From Flavobacteriales bacterium (GTDB lineage Bacteria > Bacteroidota > Bacteroidia > Flavobacteriales_C > GCA-002722245), in the NCBI GenBank assembly GCA_002717515.1, contig PBEC01000018.1, positions 262,630 through 326,629 of the forward strand: a stretch of 64,000 nucleotides of DNA, given 5' to 3'. Shown one piece after another: positions 45,744 to 54,342 of the stretch. The position numbers and the translations under genes are program-made. Positions within the stretch are counted from its first letter, which is position 1. Each line of letters opens with the position of its first letter. The notes under the pieces were generated by a model. It was given only the letters and a program-made list of their open reading frames with translations, was not told the origin of the DNA and made no database searches.

Positions 45744-47051
45744 TTATTGAAATTTTCGCTTGATAAACCATTTATCGTTTAAGACAATACTGGCGTTAAT
45801 ATTTAAATAGTTTTCGTAATAATTGTTTTTGTAGTTTGCTCTTGATGAATAGCCAAAACCCAGAAATACAGAGGATCCAAAAGTTTCTGTTTGGTATTTG
45901 AATTTTTTCATCGGAAGACCAAAGGCAAAATTAATGCCAAATTCATAGAGCTCATTGTTGTTCAGGAAATAACCAGAATTTCCGTAGAATCCACCAAAAT
46001 TATACGTAATCGTTTTCCAATAATTTGATTTCCCTAAAGCTTTTGAATTGGGTACAATTCTGGCCCCCGCAATAACTGTACTTCTATTGCCCAAATTTGA
46101 AGCTTCATCGTTCAATTGGTAAGTACTTAAGTTATTGTGTCTAAACTCTAATGAGCCTTCCCATTTTTCATGTTTTCCTACCGATAAACCAAATTGAAGC
46201 TGAGAAGGAAGGCTGATTTGTCCTTTTTCGGGAGTTTCCCTTGTGTCGATGATATTTTCATTTTGATGAATCTCAACATTGCCAAGTTCTGGGTTTTGGT
46301 GAGATTGCTCGTTGAAGTAATTTCCAATTCTATAGTTGGAGGTGGCGTAATCTTTTCCAAGCTCAAACGAACCACCTAATTTCACATAATTATTATCGGA
46401 TATAGGGAAATTCAATTGTAATCCTGTATTGAAACCAAAACCGTTTACATTACTGTAGTTTCTGATTCTTAAACTATTATAGGTTAGGTTATCTTCGGTT
46501 GGGTGTTTTACTTTATTAATTGAATTAAGCCTACCAAATATATAATGACCATTGAGGCCAAAAGAGATGTTTTTTATTTCTATTCCATATCCCAGGAAAA
46601 CCTTGCTAAGCCCACCGTCTCCTGAATAAACGTATTCAATAGGACTATTGTTTATGGAATCCTCGTAAATCTTTTCAAAATTTTGTTTTGAATAAGGAGT
46701 TAAACCAAAAGCAAGACCCATTCCCTTTTTAAGAGGAAGACCTAGGCCGAAAGAACTCAAGTTTGTATAATTGAAAAACCCATTTTTTTCACCATATTTC
46801 ACAAAATTATTAGAGGAATATATCCCTGTTTCTCCTGTAGTTAATGTAATTTGTGAATAGCTTGCAGGGTTAATGGGATTTAACGTGTTTCCAGAGAAAC
46901 TACTGGCTCCAATACCACCTCTTGAAAAGTTCGATTGAAAGTTACTCAAGTAAAAATCTCCTGGTCCAAATTGGGAAAATGGAGAGTTTCCTTGAGAAAA
47001 AACTATTAAACTAAATACAGTAAATAGTATGCTAAGTATACTATGCCTCAT
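45744..47051 (-). CDS. Outer-membrane beta-barrel protein (FadL/OmpP1-like)
   Basis: A 435-residue protein with signal peptide (ILSILFTVFSLIVFSQ) and an N-terminal segment SPFSQFGPGDFYLSNF...GGIGASSFSGNTLNPINPASYSQI, reminiscent of FadL-type barrels that include an N-terminal plug. About 14 predicted strands follow, ending with YLNINASIVLNDKWFIKRKF. A transport role for hydrophobic molecules is only a guess. It overlaps coaX by 11 bases, so translation is coupled. Confidence 0.7.
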   Translation of the reverse strand: MRHSILSILFTVFSLIVFSQGNSPFSQFGPGDFYLSNFQSNFSRGGIGASSFSGNTLNPINPASYSQITLTTGETGIYSSNNFVKYGEKNGFFNYTNLSSFGLGLPLKKGMGLAFGLTPYSKQNFEKIYEDSINNSPIEYVYSGDGGLSKVFLGYGIEIKNISFGLNGHYIFGRLNSINKVKHPTEDNLTYNSLRIRNYSNVNGFGFNTGLQLNFPISDNNYVKLGGSFELGKDYATSNYRIGNYFNEQSHQNPELGNVEIHQNENIIDTRETPEKGQISLPSQLQFGLSVGKHEKWEGSLEFRHNNLSTYQLNDEASNLGNRSTVIAGARIVPNSKALGKSNYWKTITYNFGGFYGNSGYFLNNNELYEFGINFAFGLPMKKFKYQTETFGSSVFLGFGYSSRANYKNNYYENYLNINASIVLNDKWFIKRKFQ

Positions 47052-47754
47052 TTAACTTGATTAAAGAGTTTAGTCCTTTGAGAACTAAATTTTGGTCTAC
47101 AAAGATGCCACTTTTTAATTCAGTACCCAAAAAAATGGAGTCTCCTCCTGTTAAGAAAACTTTAAGATTTGTACTTTTTGATTTAAAATATTTAATAAAA
47201 CCTTTAATTTCATGAATAATTCCATTTATGGTTCCTGATTGCATGCATAAATTCGTTGTGGTACCCAAAATTTCAACGTGATTTTTAAATTGAGAAATTA
47301 ACGGGAGTTTATCTGTAAAATTGTTCATTGAACGAAATCGCATTTCAATTCCTGGTGAAATCGCTCCCCCCATATATCCTTGATCTCTGGAAACAAAATC
47401 ATAAGTAATACAACTTCCTGCGTCAATAACGAGTGTATCGAATTCATTAGAATACGCTCCAACAGAAGCAACAACTCTATCGATTCCCATTGTTTCTGGG
47501 CTTTCGTAGGAAATAGGAAAGGGAAAAATAGAGTCCTGATTGATTAAGATGTGATTTTCATGTGGTAAATCTGATATTTTTAATTCGTTTAAAACACTAC
47601 ATGAAATTGTGGTATTAATCTTATTGAACTTTTCCTCAGGGATGAAGTTCTTCAAGGATTGACCTTTCAATAATTTTCCATTAATCAGTAGTTCGTTGTT
47701 TTCAAACAAACCATACTTTATACTTGAGTTCCCAGCGTCAATAGCGAGTTGCAT
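47041..47754 (-). CDS. coaX: Type III pantothenate kinase
   Basis: A 237-residue ASKHA-fold kinase that phosphorylates pantothenate, the first step to coenzyme A. The N-terminal LAIDAGNSSIKYGLFE is the phosphate-binding motif; GIDRVVASVGAY and VIDAGSCITYDFV with GGAISPGIEMR follow, diagnostic of CoaX rather than CoaA. Slightly short but complete. Start ATG overlaps manC stop by one base (TAATG) and its end overlaps the outer-membrane protein gene. Confidence 0.95.
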   Translation of the reverse strand: MQLAIDAGNSSIKYGLFENNELLINGKLLKGQSLKNFIPEEKFNKINTTISCSVLNELKISDLPHENHILINQDSIFPFPISYESPETMGIDRVVASVGAYSNEFDTLVIDAGSCITYDFVSRDQGYMGGAISPGIEMRFRSMNNFTDKLPLISQFKNHVEILGTTTNLCMQSGTINGIIHEIKGFIKYFKSKSTNLKVFLTGGDSIFLGTELKSGIFVDQNLVLKGLNSLIKLNEA

Positions 47755-48842
47755 TAAAGATATTTCTTATATTTTTTTGTCGATTTCAAATCCGTTACGA
47801 ATTGTTTGATTTTTTGCTCATCTTCTTTCTTACAGATCAGTAAAGCCTCATCTGTATTGACAACAATAAAGTTGTTTAATCCATCAATTACCATTAGCTT
47901 GTCTGTCGGGTTGGATATTACATTTTTTGAGCTGTTATATGTTTTGACGCTATCGCCAATAATGGCATTTTTTTTATCATCGTGATTGACCTGGGTGTAA
48001 AGAGCTCCCCATGTTCCTAAATCTGTCCAGCCTATATCGCATGAAAGAACATAAACATTTTTGGCTTTTTCGAGAATGGCATAATCCACAGATATATTTA
48101 CACATTGTGCATATATTTGATTGATGAATTCTTTTTCAGTTTCCGAACTATATATTCCAAAACCATCTGAAAATAATTTATGAATTTTAGACATATGCTC
48201 TTGGAATGCTTTTATGATACTTTTTGAACTCCATATAAACATTCCGGAGTTCCAGGAAAAGTCACCACTTTCATAAAAAGCTTGAGCGATTTCCTGATTT
48301 GGCTTTTCAGTAAATGTTTTCACTTTAACAATACTGGAAATCGATTCTAATTCCTGGTCTGTAGCCTGAATGTATCCATATCCTGTGTCTGGTCGGGTAG
48401 GTTTTATACCTAATGTTATTAAAACATCATTTTCCGATGCTGCCTTGTAGGCCGTTCGAATTGCTTTAAGGTATTCTTCTTCTTTAGTGATTAAATGATC
48501 GCTTGGTGCAACAAGAATATTTGCATTCGGATTTTTGTCGTGAATTTTATAACATCCATAAGCTACACAAGGTGCGGTATTTCTTCTAACGGGTTCAAAA
48601 AGAATATTGTCTTTCGGTATTTCCGGAAGTTGTTCGGCAATTAGCTCATCATATTCATTGTTTGTAACGATATAAATCTGATTGCTGGGACAAACTTTTG
48701 ACAACCGGTCAAAGGTGAGTTGAATTAAGCTTCTTCCAGTTCCCAGTATATCCAAGAATTGTTTGGGTTTTTCATGTGTGCTGAAGGGCCAAAATCGACT
48801 TCCAATTCCTCCAGCCATTATAATTGCGTAATTATTTTCCAT
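47754..48842 (-). CDS. manC: Mannose-1-phosphate guanylyltransferase
   Basis: A 362-residue nucleotidyltransferase making GDP-mannose, used for polysaccharides and the mannosyltransferase at 32.4 kb. The signature AIIMAGGIGSRFWPFSTHEKPKQF lies at the N-terminus, and EKPNQEIA and FSWNSGMFIW follow. It lacks the C-terminal phosphomannose isomerase domain found in bifunctional ManC. I start at ATG 48842; a TTG at 48854 lies inside the -7 box of the promoter and cannot be in the transcript. Confidence 0.93.
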   Translation of the reverse strand: MENNYAIIMAGGIGSRFWPFSTHEKPKQFLDILGTGRSLIQLTFDRLSKVCPSNQIYIVTNNEYDELIAEQLPEIPKDNILFEPVRRNTAPCVAYGCYKIHDKNPNANILVAPSDHLITKEEEYLKAIRTAYKAASENDVLITLGIKPTRPDTGYGYIQATDQELESISSIVKVKTFTEKPNQEIAQAFYESGDFSWNSGMFIWSSKSIIKAFQEHMSKIHKLFSDGFGIYSSETEKEFINQIYAQCVNISVDYAILEKAKNVYVLSCDIGWTDLGTWGALYTQVNHDDKKNAIIGDSVKTYNSSKNVISNPTDKLMVIDGLNNFIVVNTDEALLICKKEDEQKIKQFVTDLKSTKKYKKYL

Positions 48843-48851
48843 ATTCAACCT

Positions 48852-48883
48852 CAAAAATACTAATTGACAACAAACATTAACAA
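48852..48883 (-). promoter_or_regulatory. Promoter of manC operon (TTG-N21-TATTTTTG)
   Basis: TTG (48883-48881) and TATTTTTG (48859-48852) on the minus strand with 21 bases between. The ATG is only nine bases after the box, so the leader is zero to a few bases. Confidence 0.6.
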
Positions 48884-48967
48884 TATTTAATTCTTTATTG
48901 ATACAAATAATTCCAATATACCCTCATCAATTGATAAAATTGGTTACCTTAAATCAAATTTTATTTT

Positions 48968-49102
48968 ATGAGAAGCATTTTTTTTGTACCTGTTATATTA
49001 GTTGTAATTTCTTTCGTTTCATGTAAGGGAAGAGATAAATGCTCAACTTGTCCAACATTTAGTGAAGTAGAGAAAATTGACCAGAAACAAATACAATATT
49101 AA
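48968..49102 (+). CDS. Tiny CxxC lipoprotein (44 residues)
   Basis: ATG at 48968 opens a 44-codon frame with a signal peptide and lipobox (MRSIFFVPVILVVISFVSC), so Cys19 would be lipidated. The mature part is only 26 residues and has C25-S-T-C28-P. Similar tiny lipoproteins with CxTCP occur in Bacteroidota as I remember them, but I know no function. It overlaps the start of the SprT-like gene by 26 bases, which suggests coupled translation. The short length leaves some doubt. Confidence 0.6.
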   Translation: MRSIFFVPVILVVISFVSCKGRDKCSTCPTFSEVEKIDQKQIQY

Positions 49103-49655
49103 TTTTTTACCCAAGGATTTTCAAAATTATATTTTGAGACAAATTCAATCAGAGGGAATTTTCTTTCGAATATCCTCTCCAAGAAAATCAAAACTTGGCG
49201 ATTACAGGTATAATAAAATAAGAAATACACACTCCATATCGGTGAATATTGATCTTTCAGAGATTCATTTTTTGATTACCTTCATTCATGAGTTGGCGCA
49301 CAAAAAGTGTCATGAATTACATTTAGGAAGGGTAGCTTCTCATGGAAAAGAATGGAAGCAGATTTTTGTTGAATTGCTTGAGGAAGCAAAAGAAGAATTA
49401 AAGTTAAAATCAACCTGGGAAGAAGAAATTATGAGAAATATCAATTCGCCAAGAGCAACTTTTACAGGTTTTAATTTGGATGATACAGATGCTCTATCTG
49501 TTTCAGACTTGAGTCTTTATTCAAAGTTTGAATTAAAAAATGGCAGAAAGTTTCAGTTAATAAAAAAAAGAAGAACTCGCTATTTGTGTTCAGATTTAGT
49601 TAACGAACAGCTTTATTCGGTATCGGGAAAAGCAATTGTTCAAAAAGTATTATAG
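49077..49655 (+). CDS. SprT-like zinc metalloprotease domain protein
   Basis: A 192-residue protein with the HELAH motif (H71, E72, H75) and a third ligand candidate H89 in VASHGKEW, matching the SprT/Spartan domain. The C-terminal ~60 residues (after 130) lack the usual zinc-ribbon cysteine pattern; only one Cys is present. The frame starts with TTG at 49077, inside the tiny lipoprotein gene. No better start was seen. Spartan proteins cleave DNA-protein crosslinks, but bacterial SprT function is poorly known, so no role is claimed. Confidence 0.82.
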   Translation: MTRNKYNINFLPKDFQNYILRQIQSEGIFFRISSPRKSKLGDYRYNKIRNTHSISVNIDLSEIHFLITFIHELAHKKCHELHLGRVASHGKEWKQIFVELLEEAKEELKLKSTWEEEIMRNINSPRATFTGFNLDDTDALSVSDLSLYSKFELKNGRKFQLIKKRRTRYLCSDLVNEQLYSVSGKAIVQKVL

Positions 49656-49662
49656 TTTCATT

Positions 49663-50697
49663 ATGAAAAAAAATCAATTAGGATCATCTTCTTTATATGT
49701 GAGTAAAGTTTGTCTTGGTACAATGACCTTTGGTGAGCAAAATAGCCAAGATGAAGCTTTTGATCAGATGAGTTATGCTTTTGAAAATGGCGTTAATTTC
49801 TTCGATACAGCTGAAATGTATCCTATTCCTGGTCGAAAGCACACTCAGGGAGATACTGAGAAAATAATTGGAAAATGGTTGGATGAAAGTGGTAAAAGAA
49901 GCGAAATTTATCTCGCTACAAAAGTTTCAGGTCCAGGTTTGAAATGGATTAGAGAGGGTACGAATTTCTCCAAGGATCAAATACACAAAGCGGTTGACTC
50001 AAGCTTAAATCGACTAAAGGTAGATTCAATCGATTTATACCAGCTGCATTGGCCTGAGCGTGCAAACAACAAGTTTGGAAAAAGAGTTTATCCTTGGGGA
50101 TTGAATAAGGGCTATAAACACAACTTTATGATGGTACTGGAAACCATCCTTGAGTTATTAGAGTCTGGAAAAATAAAAAATTGGGGTCTGTCAAATGAAA
50201 CAGCATGGGGAGTTATGAAGTTTTTGGAGCTCTGTAGTCAATATAACATTCCTAAACCTATATCAATTCAGAATTCCTATAGTCTAATGAATCGTCTTTT
50301 TGAATATGGGACATCTGAAGTTGCCCAGTTTGAAAATATAGGTTTAATGGCATATAGCCCATTAGCCTTTGGGGTATTGACGGGAAAGTATCAAAACAAT
50401 GTAAGACCAAAGGGAGCTCGGCTTACTGATTTTCCTGTTTTTGGGAGGTTTTTGAATCCTCAGGCTCATAAAGCGGTAGAGGAGTTTAAAAATCTAGCAG
50501 AAAAAAATGGTTTGTCGGTTACAGAATTGTCTCTGGCATATGTGATGAGTAGGCCATTTGTTTCAACTACCATTATTGGTGCGACAAAAATGAATCAACT
50601 TAGGGAAAATATAGAGTCGGCATATATTGAATTACCCGAAGCGCTTTTGAGTGAAATTGAAGAAATATTTGAAAAACATCCAGACGCAGCAGTTTAA
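49663..50697 (+). CDS. tas: Aldo-keto reductase (Tas-like)
   Basis: A 344-residue NADPH-dependent aldo-keto reductase, close in pattern to E. coli Tas: GTMTFGEQNS, FFDTAEMYPIPGRKHTQG (catalytic Asp and Tyr), ATKVSGPG (Lys), YQLHWPER (His) and FVSTTIIGATKMNQLREN at the end. I start at ATG 49663 (KKNQLGSSSLYVSK); a TTG nine codons upstream overlaps the SprT-like gene and is unlikely. The substrate is unknown. Confidence 0.93.
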   Translation: MKKNQLGSSSLYVSKVCLGTMTFGEQNSQDEAFDQMSYAFENGVNFFDTAEMYPIPGRKHTQGDTEKIIGKWLDESGKRSEIYLATKVSGPGLKWIREGTNFSKDQIHKAVDSSLNRLKVDSIDLYQLHWPERANNKFGKRVYPWGLNKGYKHNFMMVLETILELLESGKIKNWGLSNETAWGVMKFLELCSQYNIPKPISIQNSYSLMNRLFEYGTSEVAQFENIGLMAYSPLAFGVLTGKYQNNVRPKGARLTDFPVFGRFLNPQAHKAVEEFKNLAEKNGLSVTELSLAYVMSRPFVSTTIIGATKMNQLRENIESAYIELPEALLSEIEEIFEKHPDAAV

Positions 50698-50698
50698 A

Positions 50699-51514
50699 AT
50701 GGAACAAAAACAGCCCATAGGTATTTTTGATAGTGGAATAGGAGGACTAACAGTGGCTAAGGCCATATCAGCATTGTTACCCTATGAACAAATAATTTAT
50801 TTTGGCGACACAGCACATTTTCCATACGGAGATAAATCAAAAGAGTCTATCCAGAATTATTCTAAAGAAATCTCAACGTTTCTACTAAAGCAAAACTGTA
50901 AAGCAATCGTAGTTGCATGCAACACAGCATCTTCTCTAGCCTCGAGTTTTCTTAAGTTGATTCTTCCCAAAGATTTTCCGCTTATTGATGTAATTGTTCC
51001 TGTTGCAAATTTTTTGCAAACTTCTGATTATAAAAAAGTTGGAGTAATAGCTACGAAGGGTACAATAAACTCAAGAATATACCCAAAGCGAATTAATGAG
51101 CTCAGTCCAGATATTCAAGTTAGTTCTCTTGCAACTCCACTTTTAGCACCCATGATTGAAGAAGCATTTTTTGATAATAATATTTCACATACTGTAATCA
51201 ATGAATATCTTTCTCATAAAGAACTACATAATATTGACGCATTAATTCTGGGTTGTACTCACTATCCTTTAATAGAGTCTGAAATAAATCAGTTTTACTC
51301 ATCAACAAAAAAGAATGTTTTTGTTGTAAATAGTGCAAAAGTAGTTGCTCAAGAAGTTAAGAAGGTTCTCAAGCATAAATCTTTATTGAGTACATCTTTA
51401 AAAAAAGAACATCATTTTTACGTATCTGATTTCACGGATTCTTTTGAAAAAAGCACCAAAATTTTCTTTGGAAATGAATTAACCTTAAAAAAAGAGAACA
51501 TTTGGGGAGGTTAA
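50699..51514 (+). CDS. murI: Glutamate racemase
   Basis: A 271-residue cofactor-independent racemase making D-glutamate for peptidoglycan. Both catalytic cysteines are present: VVACNTASS and LGCTHYPLIE, with IGIFDSGIGGLTVAKA at the start. I choose ATG 50699, one base after the aldo-keto reductase stop; an upstream TTG (50651) would give a 48-base overlap. In many Flavobacteriales murI lies after bamA-skp-skp; here it is 29 kb away. It overlaps the convergent SIMPL-like gene by four bases at the stop. Confidence 0.95.
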   Translation: MEQKQPIGIFDSGIGGLTVAKAISALLPYEQIIYFGDTAHFPYGDKSKESIQNYSKEISTFLLKQNCKAIVVACNTASSLASSFLKLILPKDFPLIDVIVPVANFLQTSDYKKVGVIATKGTINSRIYPKRINELSPDIQVSSLATPLLAPMIEEAFFDNNISHTVINEYLSHKELHNIDALILGCTHYPLIESEINQFYSSTKKNVFVVNSAKVVAQEVKKVLKHKSLLSTSLKKEHHFYVSDFTDSFEKSTKIFFGNELTLKKENIWGG

Positions 51515-52473
51515 AAATTAACCTCTCTCATTTTGCCGTTTTTATCAAGAATGTAAATCGTTTTCTTTTTTTGATTTTCCATCTTTCTGGCTTCTTTAAT
51601 CCTTGCCTCTTCTTCACGATCGCGTTTTATGAAGCCATAATTGATTTCGTATACAAATTGAATCACAGGTTTAACTTCTTGAGAATTAAAAATATAGTCA
51701 GCGTCTCTCAGGTCAAGATTATAATAAGCATCAATCTCAACCTTTCGATTGTAGTTGATGGTCGAGTTTTGAGAAATATGATGTTTAAATAAACTTGAAT
51801 TTTGTATGTATGACTTAATGTATCTCTCACTTGGATAAATCACATTTTTATTTTTTTCAAAAAATGGTTTCCCGTCCTGTATTTCAAATCCTATTTTTTG
51901 AGCTAATTTTTTTTTCGAGTTTAGTATCTCAATTGCCTTTGAGTATAAGGAATCCTCAATGTACTTACTATTTTTAATAAAGGGAACAATATCGATTATA
52001 TCATAAATATTGTATTTGAAGCAAATTCTTGTGAGTTGATCCACCATGGAAAGATCTGAAATCTTAAAAGTAAAGTTATGAGTCGATTTATAACCAGATG
52101 GATTTTGTTGTGAGGTTGAATCCGGATTTAAATTAAAAATTGGGTCGAGACCTGTAACATCAACAACTAAATCTCTTGCTTTCATTTGAAGTTTCTTTAT
52201 GTCCTTTATGATGGAACTTTTTTTCTTGATAGTTATTTCCTCTAAATCGGCAATAGTTTGACTTATTTCTGTTTGGGTAAAAGTTATGTGGTATCCATCT
52301 GGAACGGCATTAAAAATTACTTTCGTGTTGATTTTGAGTTGGTTTCCCGAAACCGAAACGGATTTTTTTTGATTGTTTCCAAATTCGATTGATTTATTAA
52401 AGGACTGATTGATTAATTGAGCTCTTAAGCTCAAGCTTAGCAGTAAAACTGAGAAAAATATTGTTTGCTTCAT
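51511..52473 (-). CDS. Secreted protein, possibly SIMPL (DUF541)-like
   Basis: A 320-residue protein with signal peptide (MKQTIFFSVLLLSLSLRAQ). The middle (residues 30-200) has an opening VSVSGNQLKINTK with ITFTQTEISQTIADLEE, then HNFTFKISDLSMVDQLTRICFKYN and YSKAIEILNSKKKLAQKIGFEI, an order that resembles SIMPL/DUF541 proteins. The C-terminus is a Lys/Arg/Glu-rich helix (DREEEARIKEARK) and ends in KNGKMREVNF. Function unknown; the SIMPL call is my inference from motif order. A hairpin lies six bases upstream of its ATG. Confidence 0.6.
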   Translation of the reverse strand: MKQTIFFSVLLLSLSLRAQLINQSFNKSIEFGNNQKKSVSVSGNQLKINTKVIFNAVPDGYHITFTQTEISQTIADLEEITIKKKSSIIKDIKKLQMKARDLVVDVTGLDPIFNLNPDSTSQQNPSGYKSTHNFTFKISDLSMVDQLTRICFKYNIYDIIDIVPFIKNSKYIEDSLYSKAIEILNSKKKLAQKIGFEIQDGKPFFEKNKNVIYPSERYIKSYIQNSSLFKHHISQNSTINYNRKVEIDAYYNLDLRDADYIFNSQEVKPVIQFVYEINYGFIKRDREEEARIKEARKMENQKKKTIYILDKNGKMREVNF

Positions 52474-52478
52474 AGTAG

Positions 52479-52508
52479 AGGAGTGTTTTATAATAGTAAC
52501 ACACTCCT
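52479..52508 (-). other. Hairpin in front of the SIMPL-like gene
   Basis: Arms AGGAGTGT/ACACTCCT (8 bases, perfect) with a 14-base AT-rich loop, lying between glyS and the next ATG. There is no T-run, so it is not a classical terminator. It may shape readthrough or translation. Confidence 0.4.
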
Positions 52509-52532
52509 TGAGAAACGTTACAAAAATGAAGG

Positions 52533-54080
52533 TTAACTTAATTTTTTTAGTATGTTTTTTAAGGCCACTTGATCAGAAAGTAATCTTGATAAATCGTTTA
52601 CTTCTACTCGTTCCTGATTCATGGAATCTCTATCTCTCAGAGTTACGGTATTGTCCTCTAATGTTTGATGATCAATCGTAATGCAAAAAGGAGTTCCGAT
52701 AGCGTCTTGTTTTCGATAGCGTTTACCGATTGTGTTTTTTTCATCGTATGTGCAATCGAAATCAAACTTTAGTTCTTTTAAAATTTCTTTTGCTTTTTCA
52801 GGAAGTCCATCTTTTCCAATTAAAGGAAGTAAAGCAACTTTGTAAGGAGCGAGGAAGGCCGGTATTTTTAATACAACACGTTCTGAACCGTCCTCTAACT
52901 TTTCCTCCGTGAAAGAATTACTTAAAATCGCAAGAAACATTCTGTCCACACCTATGGAGGTTTCTACAACATATGGAACATAACTTTCGTTTATTTCAGG
53001 ATCAAAATATCTAAGTTTCTTTTTAGAATATTCTTCATGACTTTTTAAATCAAAATCGGTTCTTGAATGTATACCTTCTAATTCTTTGAATCCAAATGGA
53101 AATTTAAACTCTATGTCTGCAGCTGCATCCGCATAATGGGCGAGTTTTAAATGGTTATGGAATTTGTGGTGTCCTTCAGGGAACCCAATTGCAAGATGCC
53201 ATTTCATTCTAACTTCTTTCCAGTATTCATACCACTTTTCTTGTTCTCCAGGTCGGACAAAAAACTGCATTTCCATTTGTTCGAATTCACGCATTCTGAA
53301 AACGAATTGTCTGGCCACAATTTCATTTCTGAAAGCTTTCCCTATTTGGGCGATTCCAAATGGGATTTTCATTCCACCTGTTTTTTGTACATTCAGGTAG
53401 TTTACAAAAATACCCTGAGCAGTTTCCGGGCGGAGAAATATTTTACTGGCACCATCTGATACAGACCCGATTTCTGTTGAAAACATTAAATTAAATTGTC
53501 GAACGTCCGTCCAGTTTTTAGATCCTGATATAGGACAAGATATTTCGAGGTCTTCGATCAGGTTTTTGAATCCTTCCATATCCTCATTTTCCTGAACCTT
53601 TTTTAATTGCAATTCTACCTCACGAATTTTTTCTTGGTAATTTAAAATTCTTGAATTTGTTGATTTGAATTGAATTTCATCAAAATCTTCACCAAAACGC
53701 TTTTTTGCTTTTTTTATTTCTTTATCAATTTTAGCTTCTAATTTATTTACGATGTAATCTTCAACCAGTACATCTGCTCGGTATCTCTTTTTTGAATCCT
53801 TATTATCTATTAATGGGTCATTAAACGCATCAACATGTCCTGACGCTTTCCACGTTGTTGGATGCATAAAGATTGAAGCATCTATACCAACAATATTTTC
53901 ATTCATTTGAACCATGGAATTCCACCAATAGTCCTTTATATTTTTTTTAAGGGCAGATCCGTTTTGTCCGTAATCATATACAGCACTGAGTCCATCGTAT
54001 ATTTCACTGGATTGAAAAACAAATCCGAATTCTTTAGCGTGTGCAGTAATTTTTTTAAATACTTCTTCTTGTGTTGCCAT
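52533..54080 (-). CDS. glyS: Glycyl-tRNA synthetase (class II, alpha2 type)
   Basis: A 515-residue enzyme charging tRNA-Gly. FVFQSSEIYDGLSAVYDYGQNGS at the N-terminus and the DPLIDNK segment are hallmarks of the archaeal/eukaryotic-like single-chain GlyRS. Motif 2 is in FRNEIVARQFVFRMREFEQMEMQFF and motif 3 in ETSIGVDRMFLAIL. A C-terminal anticodon-binding domain follows (APYKVALLPLIGKDGLPEKA). A -7 box ends four bases before its ATG, so the mRNA is probably leaderless. Confidence 0.97.
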   Translation of the reverse strand: MATQEEVFKKITAHAKEFGFVFQSSEIYDGLSAVYDYGQNGSALKKNIKDYWWNSMVQMNENIVGIDASIFMHPTTWKASGHVDAFNDPLIDNKDSKKRYRADVLVEDYIVNKLEAKIDKEIKKAKKRFGEDFDEIQFKSTNSRILNYQEKIREVELQLKKVQENEDMEGFKNLIEDLEISCPISGSKNWTDVRQFNLMFSTEIGSVSDGASKIFLRPETAQGIFVNYLNVQKTGGMKIPFGIAQIGKAFRNEIVARQFVFRMREFEQMEMQFFVRPGEQEKWYEYWKEVRMKWHLAIGFPEGHHKFHNHLKLAHYADAAADIEFKFPFGFKELEGIHSRTDFDLKSHEEYSKKKLRYFDPEINESYVPYVVETSIGVDRMFLAILSNSFTEEKLEDGSERVVLKIPAFLAPYKVALLPLIGKDGLPEKAKEILKELKFDFDCTYDEKNTIGKRYRKQDAIGTPFCITIDHQTLEDNTVTLRDRDSMNQERVEVNDLSRLLSDQVALKNILKKLS

Positions 54081-54084
54081 AGCG

Positions 54085-54092
54085 CAAAAATA
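54085..54092 (-). promoter_or_regulatory. -7 box (TATTTTTG) of glyS
   Basis: Exact TAnnTTTG on the minus strand, ending four bases before the glyS ATG. Transcription would start at or next to the ATG. Confidence 0.5.
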
Positions 54093-54262
54093 GAACTTTT
54101 TCCATTGAAAGTAGGTTTTATACTCTAGAGCTTTGAAAGAAATTTAAGTAAAAAGTGTGACTTTATTTTAAAACTGCATTATTATTGAAGAACGACTTAT
54201 ATTTTAAGCTTGAAAAGAAGTGTTATCCAAGATTCATTTTTGATTGTTAGGAGATGAAATAT

Positions 54263-54293
54263 TTTGTAGGCATAAAATTTATGACTAAGTTTA
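54263..54293 (+). promoter_or_regulatory. Candidate promoter of the porP-gld cluster
   Basis: TTTG (54263-54266), 19 bases, then TAAGTTTA (54286-54293), one mismatch from TAnnTTTG. It leaves a leader of about 45 bases. The rest of the 262-base gap to glyS shows no other clear signal. Confidence 0.45.
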
Positions 54294-54342
54294 TAGGTTG
54301 TTTAGATAAGTAATCAGGCAAAAAAAACGAAAAACATTGACA

